Origin: Edaphobacter lichenicola
GTDB lineage: Bacteria; Acidobacteriota; Terriglobia; Terriglobales; Acidobacteriaceae
Reading direction: 5' to 3'
NCBI RefSeq assembly: GCF_014201315.1
Contig: NZ_JACHDY010000001.1
Location: 1,054,001-1,118,000 of the forward strand
DNA: 64,000 nt
The position numbers and the translations under genes are program-made. This document shows, piece after piece, positions 33,619 through 42,331 of the stretch. The notes beneath the pieces were generated by a model that made no database searches, was not told the DNA's origin, and worked only from the letters and a program-made list of their open reading frames with translations. The first letter of the stretch is position 1; each line of letters begins with the position of its first letter.

Positions 33619-33624
33619 GGCGAA

Positions 33625-34755
33625 TCACGCGGTTACGCGAGCCTTGGCATTGAGGGTCTGCCGGCGTACGGTGAGGGACTCGATGCGGTCGCGCTGGACT
33701 TCGAAGCCTCTGCCGATCGTCGTGGGCACCGTGATCTCTCCGCATGCGCTGACGGTAACTTCTGGCTCGATGATGTCCTGCGCCCAGTAGCGGCTAGAGG
33801 CGGAGACGTCGCCGGGAAGCGAGAAGTTAGGCAGAGAGGAGAGGGCGATATTGTGGGATCGGCCGATGCCGGTCTCCAGCATGCCGCCGCACCAGACCGG
33901 GATGGCGCGCTCTTCTGCCGCGTTATGAACGGCGATGGCCTCGCTGAATCCGCCGACGCGGCCGACTTTGATGTTGATGATGCGACAGGACTCCATGTCG
34001 ATGGCGGCGAGAGCGTCGCGGCGATTGCGGATGGATTCGTCCAGGCAGATTGAGGTTAAGAGGCGCTTCTGCAGCATGGAGTGGAAGTAGAAGTCGTCGT
34101 ACCAGAGAGGCTGCTCGATCATGAGCAGATTGAATCGATCCCATTCGACGATGTCTTCCAGGTCCTTCATGCGATAGGCGGAGTTGGCGTCGCAGCTGAG
34201 AGTGATGTCGGGCCATCGTTTGCGGACCGCTTCGAAGATGCTGACATCCCAGCCGGGCTTGCACTTCAGCTTGATGCGCTGGTAGCCGGCGGCGAGTTCG
34301 GCGGCGATCTTATCCATCAGGTGGGCGGGCGAGGGCTGGATGCCGATCGAGACTCCGCAGGGAATGACGTCGCGGGTTCCGCCGAGGAGTTCAGCCAGCG
34401 AGACGCGTTTGGCCTGCGCTTCGAGGTCCCAGACAGCGTTTTCGAGCGCGGCTTTGGCCATGCGATGGCCGCGGACCTGCCGGAAGATGTCCGGACAACT
34501 GCCGCCACGTTCCACAGTGGCTTCGAGCAGACGAGGGGCAAGTTCCGACTCGGTGATGAGCCAGGCGGTGTCGATGGTCTCGTCGCTGAAGTAAGGGTGT
34601 TCGCCGGCGACGCACTCGCCCCACCCGGTGAGGCCGTCGGATTCGAGTTCGACGAGAAGGATGCGGCGGCTGGTGGTGAGGCCGAAGCTGGTCTCGAAGG
34701 GATGAGCTAGCGGCAGGTTGATCTCGCGGAGATGAATCGCGTCGATGTTGAGCAT
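33625..34755 (-). CDS. menC: o-Succinylbenzoate synthase / N-succinylamino acid racemase (enolase superfamily)
   Basis: 376 residues. Enolase-superfamily MLE subgroup with catalytic Lys pair in IKLKCKP, metal ligands in SCDANSAY, MIEQPL and CLDES, and the second Lys in NIKVGRVGG. OSBS performs the dehydration to o-succinylbenzoate in menaquinone synthesis; many relatives also racemise N-succinylamino acids. Next to it on the same strand lies a COG3375-type GNAT protein, the hallmark partner of N-succinylamino-acid racemases. No other men genes are nearby, so the NSAR role, or both, is plausible. The symbol is for the family. Confidence 0.85.
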   Translation of the reverse strand: MLNIDAIHLREINLPLAHPFETSFGLTTSRRILLVELESDGLTGWGECVAGEHPYFSDETIDTAWLITESELAPRLLEATVERGGSCPDIFRQVRGHRMAKAALENAVWDLEAQAKRVSLAELLGGTRDVIPCGVSIGIQPSPAHLMDKIAAELAAGYQRIKLKCKPGWDVSIFEAVRKRWPDITLSCDANSAYRMKDLEDIVEWDRFNLLMIEQPLWYDDFYFHSMLQKRLLTSICLDESIRNRRDALAAIDMESCRIINIKVGRVGGFSEAIAVHNAAEERAIPVWCGGMLETGIGRSHNIALSSLPNFSLPGDVSASSRYWAQDIIEPEVTVSACGEITVPTTIGRGFEVQRDRIESLTVRRQTLNAKARVTA

Positions 34756-34844
34756 GTGCAGTCCTGTCTTTCCGAGTTGCTGGATCGTAGCGGGTCTGTT
34801 GGGCGTGGCTCAGTGAAATTGTACTGCGATCATGGGCTGATATG

Positions 34845-35612
34845 TCAGATCTCTGAGGCGTTCTTCCAGGGACCGAGGAGGAAGGTGCCGTTGCCCTGGG
34901 GGTCGCGTTCGTATCCAACCACGGCCAACCCGCGCTGAAAGGCCGATTCGAGGGCCGTTCGGTTGTTGCTCTGCAGGTTTCTGGCGAGGCTTCGTTGCTG
35001 AGCGTCCCGCTTCCATTGGTAGATGGTGTGGGGGACCGTGATGCGTTCGAGGATCTGTTGCGGCTGCGGCTCGCCTCGCAGCAAATCAACGACGTGGCGG
35101 GAGCGCAGCCACCACTCCGCGTAGAGCCTGTCGGTGGGCAGGCCACCCTGCAGCGGGGAGGAGGAGGGCCCGTAGAAGTCTGCCTGATAGCGCCGAACGA
35201 TCGCGCCGAGCCGGTTGATGTTGAGATGCGAGTTCCTGATCTCGAGGGGATCGAAGGTCCACTCCATCAGATCGATGCCGCGAGCGATGGCGTCGTCGCG
35301 CTGGGCGAGCTTGAGGCGGCGACCGATGCCGGCGTTGCGGTACTGGGGGAGGACGGCGAGCATGTGGGAGTGGAGATAAGACTTGCCGTCGCGGTAGCCG
35401 GGCAGGGACATGGCGAATCCGACGAGGGTCTCGCCGTCGAAGGCTCCCAACACCTGGCCTCCGATGCGCTGGGCGACGACGAAGACACGGCGAGGGATGA
35501 CGTCGCCGTCGCTGTAGCCCCAGACTTCAAGCTGGAGGACGACGCAGCGCTCAAAGTGTTCGAGGCTGTTGAGGGATTGAATGGAGATGGCTGTGTGAGG
35601 GCTGGCGTTCAT
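34845..35612 (-). CDS. GNAT-family N-acyltransferase (COG3375-type)
   Basis: 255 residues. The CoA-binding segment is LAVLPQYRNAGIGRRLKLAQ and is followed by the family-specific WTFDPLEIRNSHLNINRLGA and GLPTDRL. In Geobacillus-type clusters this family N-succinylates D-amino acids for the neighbouring racemase. ATG 35612 overlaps the mazG stop (ATGA), which fixes this start over the in-frame codon at 35654. It is translationally coupled to mazG and precedes the OSBS/NSAR gene by 89 bases. Confidence 0.88.
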   Translation of the reverse strand: MNASPHTAISIQSLNSLEHFERCVVLQLEVWGYSDGDVIPRRVFVVAQRIGGQVLGAFDGETLVGFAMSLPGYRDGKSYLHSHMLAVLPQYRNAGIGRRLKLAQRDDAIARGIDLMEWTFDPLEIRNSHLNINRLGAIVRRYQADFYGPSSSPLQGGLPTDRLYAEWWLRSRHVVDLLRGEPQPQQILERITVPHTIYQWKRDAQQRSLARNLQSNNRTALESAFQRGLAVVGYERDPQGNGTFLLGPWKNASEI

Positions 35613-36472
35613 GACCTTGTCGGCTCGGTGGCGGCGTTCTTCGCCTGGTTCCATAGTATTTCGAGCTGGTCGGGGCTGGAGGCGGCCAGAGCGGCGCTGT
35701 CGCCCGCGGCAGACTCCATTGCGGCGAAGCGACGGCGAAACTTCGCGTTCGTAACACGTAGCGCGGATTCGGGGTCGACCTTGAGGTGTCGGGCGAGGTT
35801 GACGGCCGTGAAGAGAATGTCGCCTAGCTCCGCTTCGATCGCGGTCGTGGAGCTGGCGGTCGAGGAGGGATTCAGTTCGGACTTGAGTTCGCCGATCTCC
35901 TCGTGCAGCTTGTCGAAGAGTCCGTCTGCATTGGGCCAGTCAAATCCTACTTTTGCTGCGCGGGAGCCTAGTTTGCCCGCTTCCATCAGGGCGGGCATCG
36001 AGCGAGGGATCTCGTCGAGCATGGATGTTTGCGAAGTTTGCGCTGATGCGGATGCTTTCTTTTCGGTCTGTTTGATCTGCTCCCAGTTGCGCAGAACGGC
36101 GTTAGAATCAGTGGCCTCAACGTCGCCGAAGATGTGGGGATGACGGCGAATCAGCTTGGCGTTCAGATTTTCCGCTACATCCTGGATGGTGAAGTAGCCG
36201 GCCTCGGAGGCCATCTGGGCGTAGAAGAGCACCTGGAGGAGGAGATCTCCGAGTTCGTCCTTTAAATCGGGCCAGGCGCGGCGCTCGATCGCATCGAAGA
36301 CCTCGTAGGTTTCCTCGAGGGTGTGACGCTTGATGGAGTCGAAGGTCTGCTCGCGGTCCCAGGGGCAGCCACTCGGAGCGCGCAGGCGGGCCATGATCGC
36401 TACGGCCTCAGCAATCGGGTCCGTGGCAGAGGCGACCTCTTGCGGGAGATTCTCGGGGATAGGCTCAGGCAT
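35609..36472 (-). CDS. mazG: Nucleoside triphosphate pyrophosphohydrolase MazG
   Basis: 287 residues from MPEPIPENL at 36472; the frame runs 44 codons further without family character. Two MazG helical domains: CPWDREQTFDSIKRHTLEET, EVFDAIE, DELGDLLLQVLFYAQ (first, about 30-130), and KVGFDWPNADG, KLHEEIGELKSEL, EAELGDILFTAVNLARHL (second). It hydrolyses aberrant NTPs and lowers ppGpp-related stress in other bacteria. First gene of a mazG-GNAT-OSBS run. Confidence 0.94.
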   Translation of the reverse strand: MPEPIPENLPQEVASATDPIAEAVAIMARLRAPSGCPWDREQTFDSIKRHTLEETYEVFDAIERRAWPDLKDELGDLLLQVLFYAQMASEAGYFTIQDVAENLNAKLIRRHPHIFGDVEATDSNAVLRNWEQIKQTEKKASASAQTSQTSMLDEIPRSMPALMEAGKLGSRAAKVGFDWPNADGLFDKLHEEIGELKSELNPSSTASSTTAIEAELGDILFTAVNLARHLKVDPESALRVTNAKFRRRFAAMESAAGDSAALAASSPDQLEILWNQAKNAATEPTRS

Positions 36473-36549
36473 ATCTTCTATCTTCAACTTTACCCGATGA
36501 CTTCTATCTATGACTTGGTTGATGACATGGGCTTCCGGACTCGAAGTAA

Positions 36550-36789
36550 ATGCATTATCCTTTGCAGGATATGGTGCCAGAGACAGAAGCGAACGCGAAA
36601 CCAAGAACCCGCAGGAGCCGCTGGGTGCTCCTGCTTTTACTACCTTATCTTGGGCTGTGTTTCCCCTTAGTGTATGCGCGTTCCACGCCTGAGCTCTGGG
36701 GATTTCCGTTCTTCTACTGGTATCAATTCGTCTGGGTCATGTTGGCATCCGGGCTGTTGGCGATCGTCTATCGCAAACTCAAGACATAG
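36550..36789 (+). CDS. DUF3311-family small membrane protein
   Basis: 79 residues (or 72 from ATG 36571). Basic N-terminus, then two membrane helices: VLLLLLPYLGLCFPLVYAR and FPFFYWYQFVWVMLASGLLA, with FGFPFFYWYQ being the DUF3311 signature (here WGFPFFYWYQ). DUF3311 normally sits just before a sodium:solute symporter gene; here none follows and the next gene is convergent. It could be a remnant of such a pair. Confidence 0.82.
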   Translation: MHYPLQDMVPETEANAKPRTRRSRWVLLLLLPYLGLCFPLVYARSTPELWGFPFFYWYQFVWVMLASGLLAIVYRKLKT

Positions 36790-36831
36790 GCGTTCTGCAC
36801 CAAATCACCTCGAGGCATTTCCAAGCAGGCA

Positions 36832-36868
36832 TGGCAAAAACGAACGCGCCGACAATAACATCGGCGCG
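36832..36868 (-). terminator. Intrinsic terminator of the OmpA-type gene
   Basis: On the minus strand CGCGCCGA (paired arms 36861-36868 and 36845-36852, loop of 8) is followed by TTCGTTTTTGCC. It lies 42 bases after the OmpA-type stop. The plus strand has no T-run after it. Confidence 0.8.
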
Positions 36869-36909
36869 CGTTAGGCTGGTTCTATTGCGTTGACTTCGAG
36901 CGGAGCTGA

Positions 36910-37647
36910 TTACATCTGGCCGTTCGGTTTGGTGGAGGCAGCCGTGCTCGGCTGGTCGCTGTTCATGTTTGTCATCAGCTTGATGTCGACTCGACGATTC
37001 TTCGCCCGGCCGGCGGCTGTGCTGTCACTGGCGACCTGCTGATCTTTGCCGATGCCGATCAGGTAGAACTTATGGGGCGGGATGTTGTACTTCGATGCCA
37101 GGTAGTTGACGACCGCGTCGGCGCGATGCTGGCTGAGCTGATAGTTATAGGTCGCGTCACCAACTGAGTCCGTTCCACCGGTCACTTCAAGAATGTAACC
37201 GCGAGTGTTGGTGAGGTTTGCCGCCAGGTCATCGAGCTGCTTCTTGTCAGACGCAGAGAGAACATACTTGTCGAAGGCGAAGGTGACACTCACGTCGGAG
37301 ATCTGCTTGTAGTTGTCCAGGTTGGCTACGACGCCGCTGAGGCTGTCGACCCGGTTATAGGCTTCCTTCGCGGACTGGTTAGCCGTATCGGCGGACTGGC
37401 CTGCTGCGAGGGCGTGCTGATCAGCGGTGTTCGCCGCAGATTGTGCACCGGCGATTCCGGTCTTGGCCCGCTCGTCCGTATCGACGATATTGCGATGATC
37501 GGCAGCAGTCTTGGTATCCAGATCATTGGTCTGCTGGATGATGGGAGCGGTCTGGGAGCGAACGTAGTTTTTCGTCGAGCAGCCGACCGTGAAGGCGAGG
37601 GCAAGAGCACTGGCAAATACGGCGGTGCAGGCAGATTTAATCTTCAT
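36910..37647 (-). CDS. OmpA-family peptidoglycan-associated lipoprotein
   Basis: 245 residues from ATG 37647, supported by GAGAGA upstream and a signal sequence with lipobox (FTVGC). A central helical stretch rich in Ala/Asp (AQSAANTADQHALAAGQSAD) suggests a Lpp-like coil, and residues about 130-230 form the OmpA C-terminal peptidoglycan-binding domain: VTFAFDKYVLSASDKKQLDD, TGGTDSVGDATYNYQLSQHR, NRRVDIKLM. It should tether the outer membrane to peptidoglycan. The two upstream in-frame ATGs (37671, 37734) are less likely. Confidence 0.9.
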   Translation of the reverse strand: MKIKSACTAVFASALALAFTVGCSTKNYVRSQTAPIIQQTNDLDTKTAADHRNIVDTDERAKTGIAGAQSAANTADQHALAAGQSADTANQSAKEAYNRVDSLSGVVANLDNYKQISDVSVTFAFDKYVLSASDKKQLDDLAANLTNTRGYILEVTGGTDSVGDATYNYQLSQHRADAVVNYLASKYNIPPHKFYLIGIGKDQQVASDSTAAGRAKNRRVDIKLMTNMNSDQPSTAASTKPNGQM

Positions 37648-37937
37648 ATCTCTCTCGTTATTGGATCTCATTCTTTCCACTCTCCTGGTAGTAGTGCTGC
37701 AACAGACCAAACTACAGCGGTTAATAAGATGCAATCAGGGTGCCAAAAATATGCCTGCAAGTAGGCTATTTCTTTTCAATCAGTTATCGCAATCAGCAGA
37801 CCCCACCGATGCGAGCGTTTGTTGGGAAGCGGGAACTTTTGATCAGCTGTCGCGTCAAATCTACTGAGCAAAGATATGCACACTGCGGGCTCAGTAAAGC
37901 TGCGTCTACACTGAGATGCGGGCTCTGATACCAGGCG

Positions 37938-39932
37938 ATGGATCTTCATCAGAAAATTCGAACTCTCCCCACCCAGCCAGGCTGCTATCTCTATAAAAAT
38001 GCCGAGGGCGAGGTTATCTACGTCGGTAAGGCGAAGAACCTTCGTGCACGGGTGCGCTCGTATTTTCTGGAGGCGTCGCAGGCTAATGCCAAGACCGGCA
38101 CCCTGATGCGCGAGGCAGTCGATGTGGAGTACATTACGGTCGCCAATGAGCACGAGGCGCTGGCGTTGGAGAACAACCTCATCAAGCAGAAGAAGCCCCG
38201 CTTCAACATTCTGCTGCGCGATGACAAGACCTATCCGTATATCAAGCTGACGATGAACGACCGCTACCCGAAGGTCTTCGTGACACGCAGGTTGCGCAAA
38301 GACGGCGGGGCCTACTATGGTCCCTATTTTCCGGGAAATCTGGCCTATCGGCTGGTGGATCTGATCCATCGCAGCTTTCTGATTCCAAGCTGCAAGGTTG
38401 ACCTGTCGCGATATCATCCGCGGGCTTGCCTGCAGTACTACATCAAACGCTGCCTGGGGCCCTGCCTGGAGGGACTGACCACACCTGACGCTTACCGCGA
38501 GACCATACGGGACGTGCAGCTCTTTCTGGAGGGGAGGCCGAACGAGCTTGAGCAGTCGCTGACGAAGCGGATGGAGGCGGCGGCAGGGGCAGAGCAGTTT
38601 GAGATGGCTGCGCGGCTGCGAGATCAGATCGTTACCGTCCACCAGATGCAGGATAAACAGCGCATGGCGAGCGCCGACAATGAGGACGCCGACGTCTTTG
38701 GCTACCACTTTGAGAACGAGATGCTCGCGGTAAACCTGTTCCACATGCGAAGCGGGAAGATCGTGGACCGGCGCGATTTCTTCTGGGAGGATCTGCCGGA
38801 GTCCCTGCTGGATGCGGCGACGGAGACCGTCTCGGAGGTGGATGAGTTGGAGGCATTGCCTCGCATGGAGCCAGACCCTGCAGCGCCGGCGCCTGAGATC
38901 GGCGAGGGTATCGCCATCGTGCAACATGCGGCGGTGTCGGAGCTGGGAGGCTCGTTCAGTGCCGGAGTGTTTTTCTCTGCGCTTCTGAAGCAGCTTTATC
39001 TCGATCAGAGTTATGTACCGCGATCGATTCTCGTGCCCGTTGAATTTCCTGACCGAATGCTGTTGGCCGAGGCGCTGACGGAGAGAACTGGGAAGCGAAT
39101 CGAGATTCTTGCGCCGCAACGTGGCGAGAAGCGATCCCTCGTCGATCTTGTCTGTCAGAACGCGAAGCAGTCGTATGATCAGCGGTTCCGCGTGCTGCAG
39201 CCTGGGATGAAGGCGATCCAGGAGGCGCTGCAGGATGCGCTCACGCTCGAAGAACTGCCGCGTCGGATCGAGTGCTTCGACATCTCGCACATTCAAGGCG
39301 CAGAGACGGTGGCCTCCATGGTGGTGTGGGAGGACGGCGCGATGAAGAAGTCCGACTACCGGAAGTTTCAGGTAAAGACAGTTTCGGGCGTCGACGATTT
39401 CGCGAGCATGCGCGAGGTCATTCAGCGTCGCTATAAACGATTGCAGGAAGATAAGAAGCCCTTCCCTTCCCTGATTCTGATCGATGGAGGACTAGGGCAG
39501 CTTCACGCGGCGTATTCGGCGCTTGAAGAGATCGGCATTACGCTGCAGCCCCTGGCTTCGATCGCCAAGAAGGAAGAGATCATCTACGTGTATGGGCAGG
39601 AGAATGAGCCGGTGGTGCTGGACCGGCGGTCTCCCGTGCTGCACCTGATGCAGAAGATTCGCGACGAGAGCCATCGGTTCGCTGTGACTTATCACCGCAA
39701 GCGACGCCAGATGCGCGACCGCGACAGTGAGTTGCTATCGATACCCGGCGTTGGGCCAAGAACTCGTCAACGATTGATCGAACACTTCGGCAGCGTTCGC
39801 GGGATCAAGCAGGCTGGCCCTGATGCGTTGACCGCAGTCGTGAATGCCGCAACGGCTGAGCGCATTCGTAGCTACTTCGCGGCTGAGGCATCTGGCAATG
39901 CGGTGCTGCCCGTGTTGAACGAAGCTTCCTGA
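37938..39932 (+). CDS. uvrC: Excinuclease ABC subunit C
   Basis: 664 residues. N-terminal GIY-YIG nuclease (about 10-95, PGCYLYKNAEGEVIYVGKAK), UVR/UvrB-interaction motif (about 200-235, LTKRMEAAAGAEQFEMAARL), RNase-H-like C-terminal nuclease (ECFDISHIQGAETVASMVVW, LILIDGGLGQLHAA) and tandem helix-hairpin-helix (IPGVGPRTRQRLIEHFGSVR). It makes both incisions in nucleotide-excision repair. Normal length; the gene ends 2 bases from the convergent peptidase gene. Confidence 0.96.
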   Translation: MDLHQKIRTLPTQPGCYLYKNAEGEVIYVGKAKNLRARVRSYFLEASQANAKTGTLMREAVDVEYITVANEHEALALENNLIKQKKPRFNILLRDDKTYPYIKLTMNDRYPKVFVTRRLRKDGGAYYGPYFPGNLAYRLVDLIHRSFLIPSCKVDLSRYHPRACLQYYIKRCLGPCLEGLTTPDAYRETIRDVQLFLEGRPNELEQSLTKRMEAAAGAEQFEMAARLRDQIVTVHQMQDKQRMASADNEDADVFGYHFENEMLAVNLFHMRSGKIVDRRDFFWEDLPESLLDAATETVSEVDELEALPRMEPDPAAPAPEIGEGIAIVQHAAVSELGGSFSAGVFFSALLKQLYLDQSYVPRSILVPVEFPDRMLLAEALTERTGKRIEILAPQRGEKRSLVDLVCQNAKQSYDQRFRVLQPGMKAIQEALQDALTLEELPRRIECFDISHIQGAETVASMVVWEDGAMKKSDYRKFQVKTVSGVDDFASMREVIQRRYKRLQEDKKPFPSLILIDGGLGQLHAAYSALEEIGITLQPLASIAKKEEIIYVYGQENEPVVLDRRSPVLHLMQKIRDESHRFAVTYHRKRRQMRDRDSELLSIPGVGPRTRQRLIEHFGSVRGIKQAGPDALTAVVNAATAERIRSYFAAEASGNAVLPVLNEAS

Positions 39933-39934
39933 GA

Positions 39935-40849
39935 TTATTCGGCGCTGTCGGCGGGCGGAACAGCACCACCGAATTTGAAGGTGTTGCAGGCTGCGATGGT
40001 TCCCTGCTGGAATCCGCGTTTGAACCAGCCGACGCGTTGCGCAGACGATCCATGGGTGAAGCTCTCCGGGCTCACCGTTCCTCGCTCCAGGCGTTGTATA
40101 TGGTCGTCGCCGACCGCGGCCGCTGCCTGCAGACCGGCTGTGATGTCGGAGTCGTGAACGATATTGCGCTGCGCTGTGCTGTGCGCCCATACGCCCGCGA
40201 AACAGTCCGCCTGGAGTTCAAGATCGACCGAGAGGCGATTCCTCTCCGATGGATTTTGACCTGATAGCTGGCGCACTTTGCCTTCGATTCCGAGGAGATC
40301 CTGCACGTGGTGGCCTAGCTCATGAGCGATGACGTAAGCCTGTGCAAACTCCGCATTGCTGCCCCCGAGGCGTTTTAGCTCATCCCAAAAACTAAGGTCG
40401 ACGTAGACCTTCTCATCCGCCGGACAGTAGAACGGTCCGCTCTGCGACTGTGCTGTGCCACAGCCGGAATAAGTGCGACCGCGAAAGAGCACGAGCGTGG
40501 AGCGCTGGTAGTTTCTTCCCGTCTGCGTGGGCAGGAGCTTGGTCCAAGTATTCTGCACATCGTCCAATGTCCAGGAGACAAGCTGCGCCGCCTTCTTCTC
40601 CTGCGGCGATTCAGTAGTCGGAGGCCGGTTGGCTGCGGAAGGCGCGCTTTGTTGCGTGGACGGCGATGCACTGTGGCCGGAGAGATAACTGCCTATATAG
40701 TTGCGGCCCGTGACCAAACTGACGACAAGCAGGATCAAAAAACCGACGATCCCTATCCCGCCTCCGCCAAAGCTTCCGCCACCGCCTCCGGAAGAACCAC
40801 GTCTGTCTTCAATGTCGCCACTGAGTCCGCCGCCAGGTGTCCAATCCAT
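39935..40849 (-). CDS. Neutral zinc metallopeptidase (YpfJ family)
   Basis: 304 residues. A Gly-rich cytosolic N-terminus, one membrane helix (about 32-52), a Pro/Ser linker, and a peptidase domain with SGCGTAQSQSGPFYCPADE and the zinc motif VIAHELGHHVQD. The product is probably membrane-bound with the catalytic domain outside. Substrate unknown. It converges with uvrC and diverges from the permease at 40976. Confidence 0.92.
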   Translation of the reverse strand: MDWTPGGGLSGDIEDRRGSSGGGGGSFGGGGIGIVGFLILLVVSLVTGRNYIGSYLSGHSASPSTQQSAPSAANRPPTTESPQEKKAAQLVSWTLDDVQNTWTKLLPTQTGRNYQRSTLVLFRGRTYSGCGTAQSQSGPFYCPADEKVYVDLSFWDELKRLGGSNAEFAQAYVIAHELGHHVQDLLGIEGKVRQLSGQNPSERNRLSVDLELQADCFAGVWAHSTAQRNIVHDSDITAGLQAAAAVGDDHIQRLERGTVSPESFTHGSSAQRVGWFKRGFQQGTIAACNTFKFGGAVPPADSAE

Positions 40850-40975
40850 AGTTCACTCCAGTTGGTGCGTCTCCATCTTATAAGTAAGATCTTTAATTTA
40901 ATCGCACTCGAGTCAGGTTTTCTCACCAATTTACTTGCGGTCATGCGGCGGAGGTGTGCTACTCTCCGGGAACCG

Positions 40976-42331
40976 ATGCCAAACAGTAAGTCCGAACTGC
41001 CCCGCGTCCTGAACGCATCCCACGCGACCTCGATTGTCGTGGGCATCATTATCGGGAGCGGCATCTTTCTAGTGCCGCGGGAGATGATGGCTGCGGTGGG
41101 CTCGTCCGGCATGGTCTATGTGGTTTGGATCGTGGGTGGCTTGCTCTCGCTCTTCGGCGCAATGACCTATGCGGAGATCGCTGCCGCGCGACCGCGGTAT
41201 GGCGGCGAATATGCTTTTCTTCGCGAGGCCTATGGGGATCTGACCGGCTTCCTTTATATGTGGACGCAGATTACGGTGGCCAAACCTGCATCTCTGGCTA
41301 CGATCGCTGCCGGGCTTGCGCGCGTGTTGGGGACCTTCGCGATCTTCAGCTTCTTTGCCCGCCCGGCTTTCTTTCATCTCTTCTGGGGACAGATCTTCGC
41401 CATCACGGTGACGTGGCTCATTGCCATTCTTAACATCATTGGGACGAGAAGATCGGCGAATGTGCAGCTTCTGCTTACGTGGCTCAAGGGCCTGCTGATT
41501 CTCGTGATTGCGGGGTTTTGTTTTGGAGCGGCAGGCCAGCATGGGTCGTGGCACAACTTCAGCACAGACTTTGCGGGAGCGCGGGGAGGCTTTACCGGCT
41601 TCATGATTGCGCTGGTCGCCGCGCTGTGGGCCTACGACGGATGGAGCGACGTCGTAACCATGGCGGGCGAGGTGAAGAAGCCGCAACGCAGCATGCCGCT
41701 GGCTCTGGTGGGAGGGGTTGCCATCGTTGGTGCGCTCTATATGCTGACCAATGCTGCGATTCAATATGTCTTGCCCGCAGCAGCCATCGCTACCGCGGAT
41801 CGACCTGCAGCCGATGCGATGCGCCTGGTTACTGGATCGTGGGGAGCGACGCTGGTGTCGATCGGAATGGCCGTCAGTATCTGCGCGACCTTTGTAGGGT
41901 CGTCGCTCTCGGGTGCGCGTGTGCCGTTCGCAGCGGCTCGCGATGGATTGTTCTTCAAACAATTGGCGCATGTGAACTCGCGATTTCAAACGCCGTCGAC
42001 AGCATTGATCCTTCAAGCCGTTCTGAGTTCTCTGCTGCTGCTTGCCATCGGAAAGTTTCAGGCACTCTTTTCGCTGGCCATCTTCGGAGAGTGGCTCTTC
42101 TACATGCTCACAGCCAGCACGATCTTCGTGTTTCGCCGCCGCGAGCCAGACACACCGCGTCCTTATAGCATTTGGGGATACCCTGCGTTGCCGGCACTGT
42201 TCATTCTTGCGGCGGCAGTGCTGCTGGTCTTTTCGTTTGCAGATCAGCCGCGGAACTCTCTTATCGGAACAGGAATCATTCTGCTGGGAGTTCCGCTGCA
42301 CTACCTGTTGCAACGAAGACGAGCTGCCTAG
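40976..42331 (+). CDS. APC-family amino acid permease
   Basis: 451 residues from ATG 40976, chosen because HATSIVVGIIIGSGIFLVPR, the first helix with its Gly-rich motif, begins soon after; the frame runs far upstream as antisense of the peptidase gene. About 12 helices of the LAT/L-type amino-acid exchanger group, including FGAMTYAEIAAARPRYGGEY and SLSGARVPFAAARDGLFFKQ. Substrate not assignable. Its stop overlaps that of glgA on the other strand in a shared CTAG. Confidence 0.92.
   Translation: MPNSKSELPRVLNASHATSIVVGIIIGSGIFLVPREMMAAVGSSGMVYVVWIVGGLLSLFGAMTYAEIAAARPRYGGEYAFLREAYGDLTGFLYMWTQITVAKPASLATIAAGLARVLGTFAIFSFFARPAFFHLFWGQIFAITVTWLIAILNIIGTRRSANVQLLLTWLKGLLILVIAGFCFGAAGQHGSWHNFSTDFAGARGGFTGFMIALVAALWAYDGWSDVVTMAGEVKKPQRSMPLALVGGVAIVGALYMLTNAAIQYVLPAAAIATADRPAADAMRLVTGSWGATLVSIGMAVSICATFVGSSLSGARVPFAAARDGLFFKQLAHVNSRFQTPSTALILQAVLSSLLLLAIGKFQALFSLAIFGEWLFYMLTASTIFVFRRREPDTPRPYSIWGYPALPALFILAAAVLLVFSFADQPRNSLIGTGIILLGVPLHYLLQRRRAA

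Noticed and set aside
37776..39296. 506-codon minus-strand frame opposite uvrC
   Set aside because: Antisense shadow of the uvrC coding pattern, no family features.
41069..42313. 414-codon minus-strand frame opposite the amino acid permease
   Set aside because: Antisense shadow; the permease is clearly coding.
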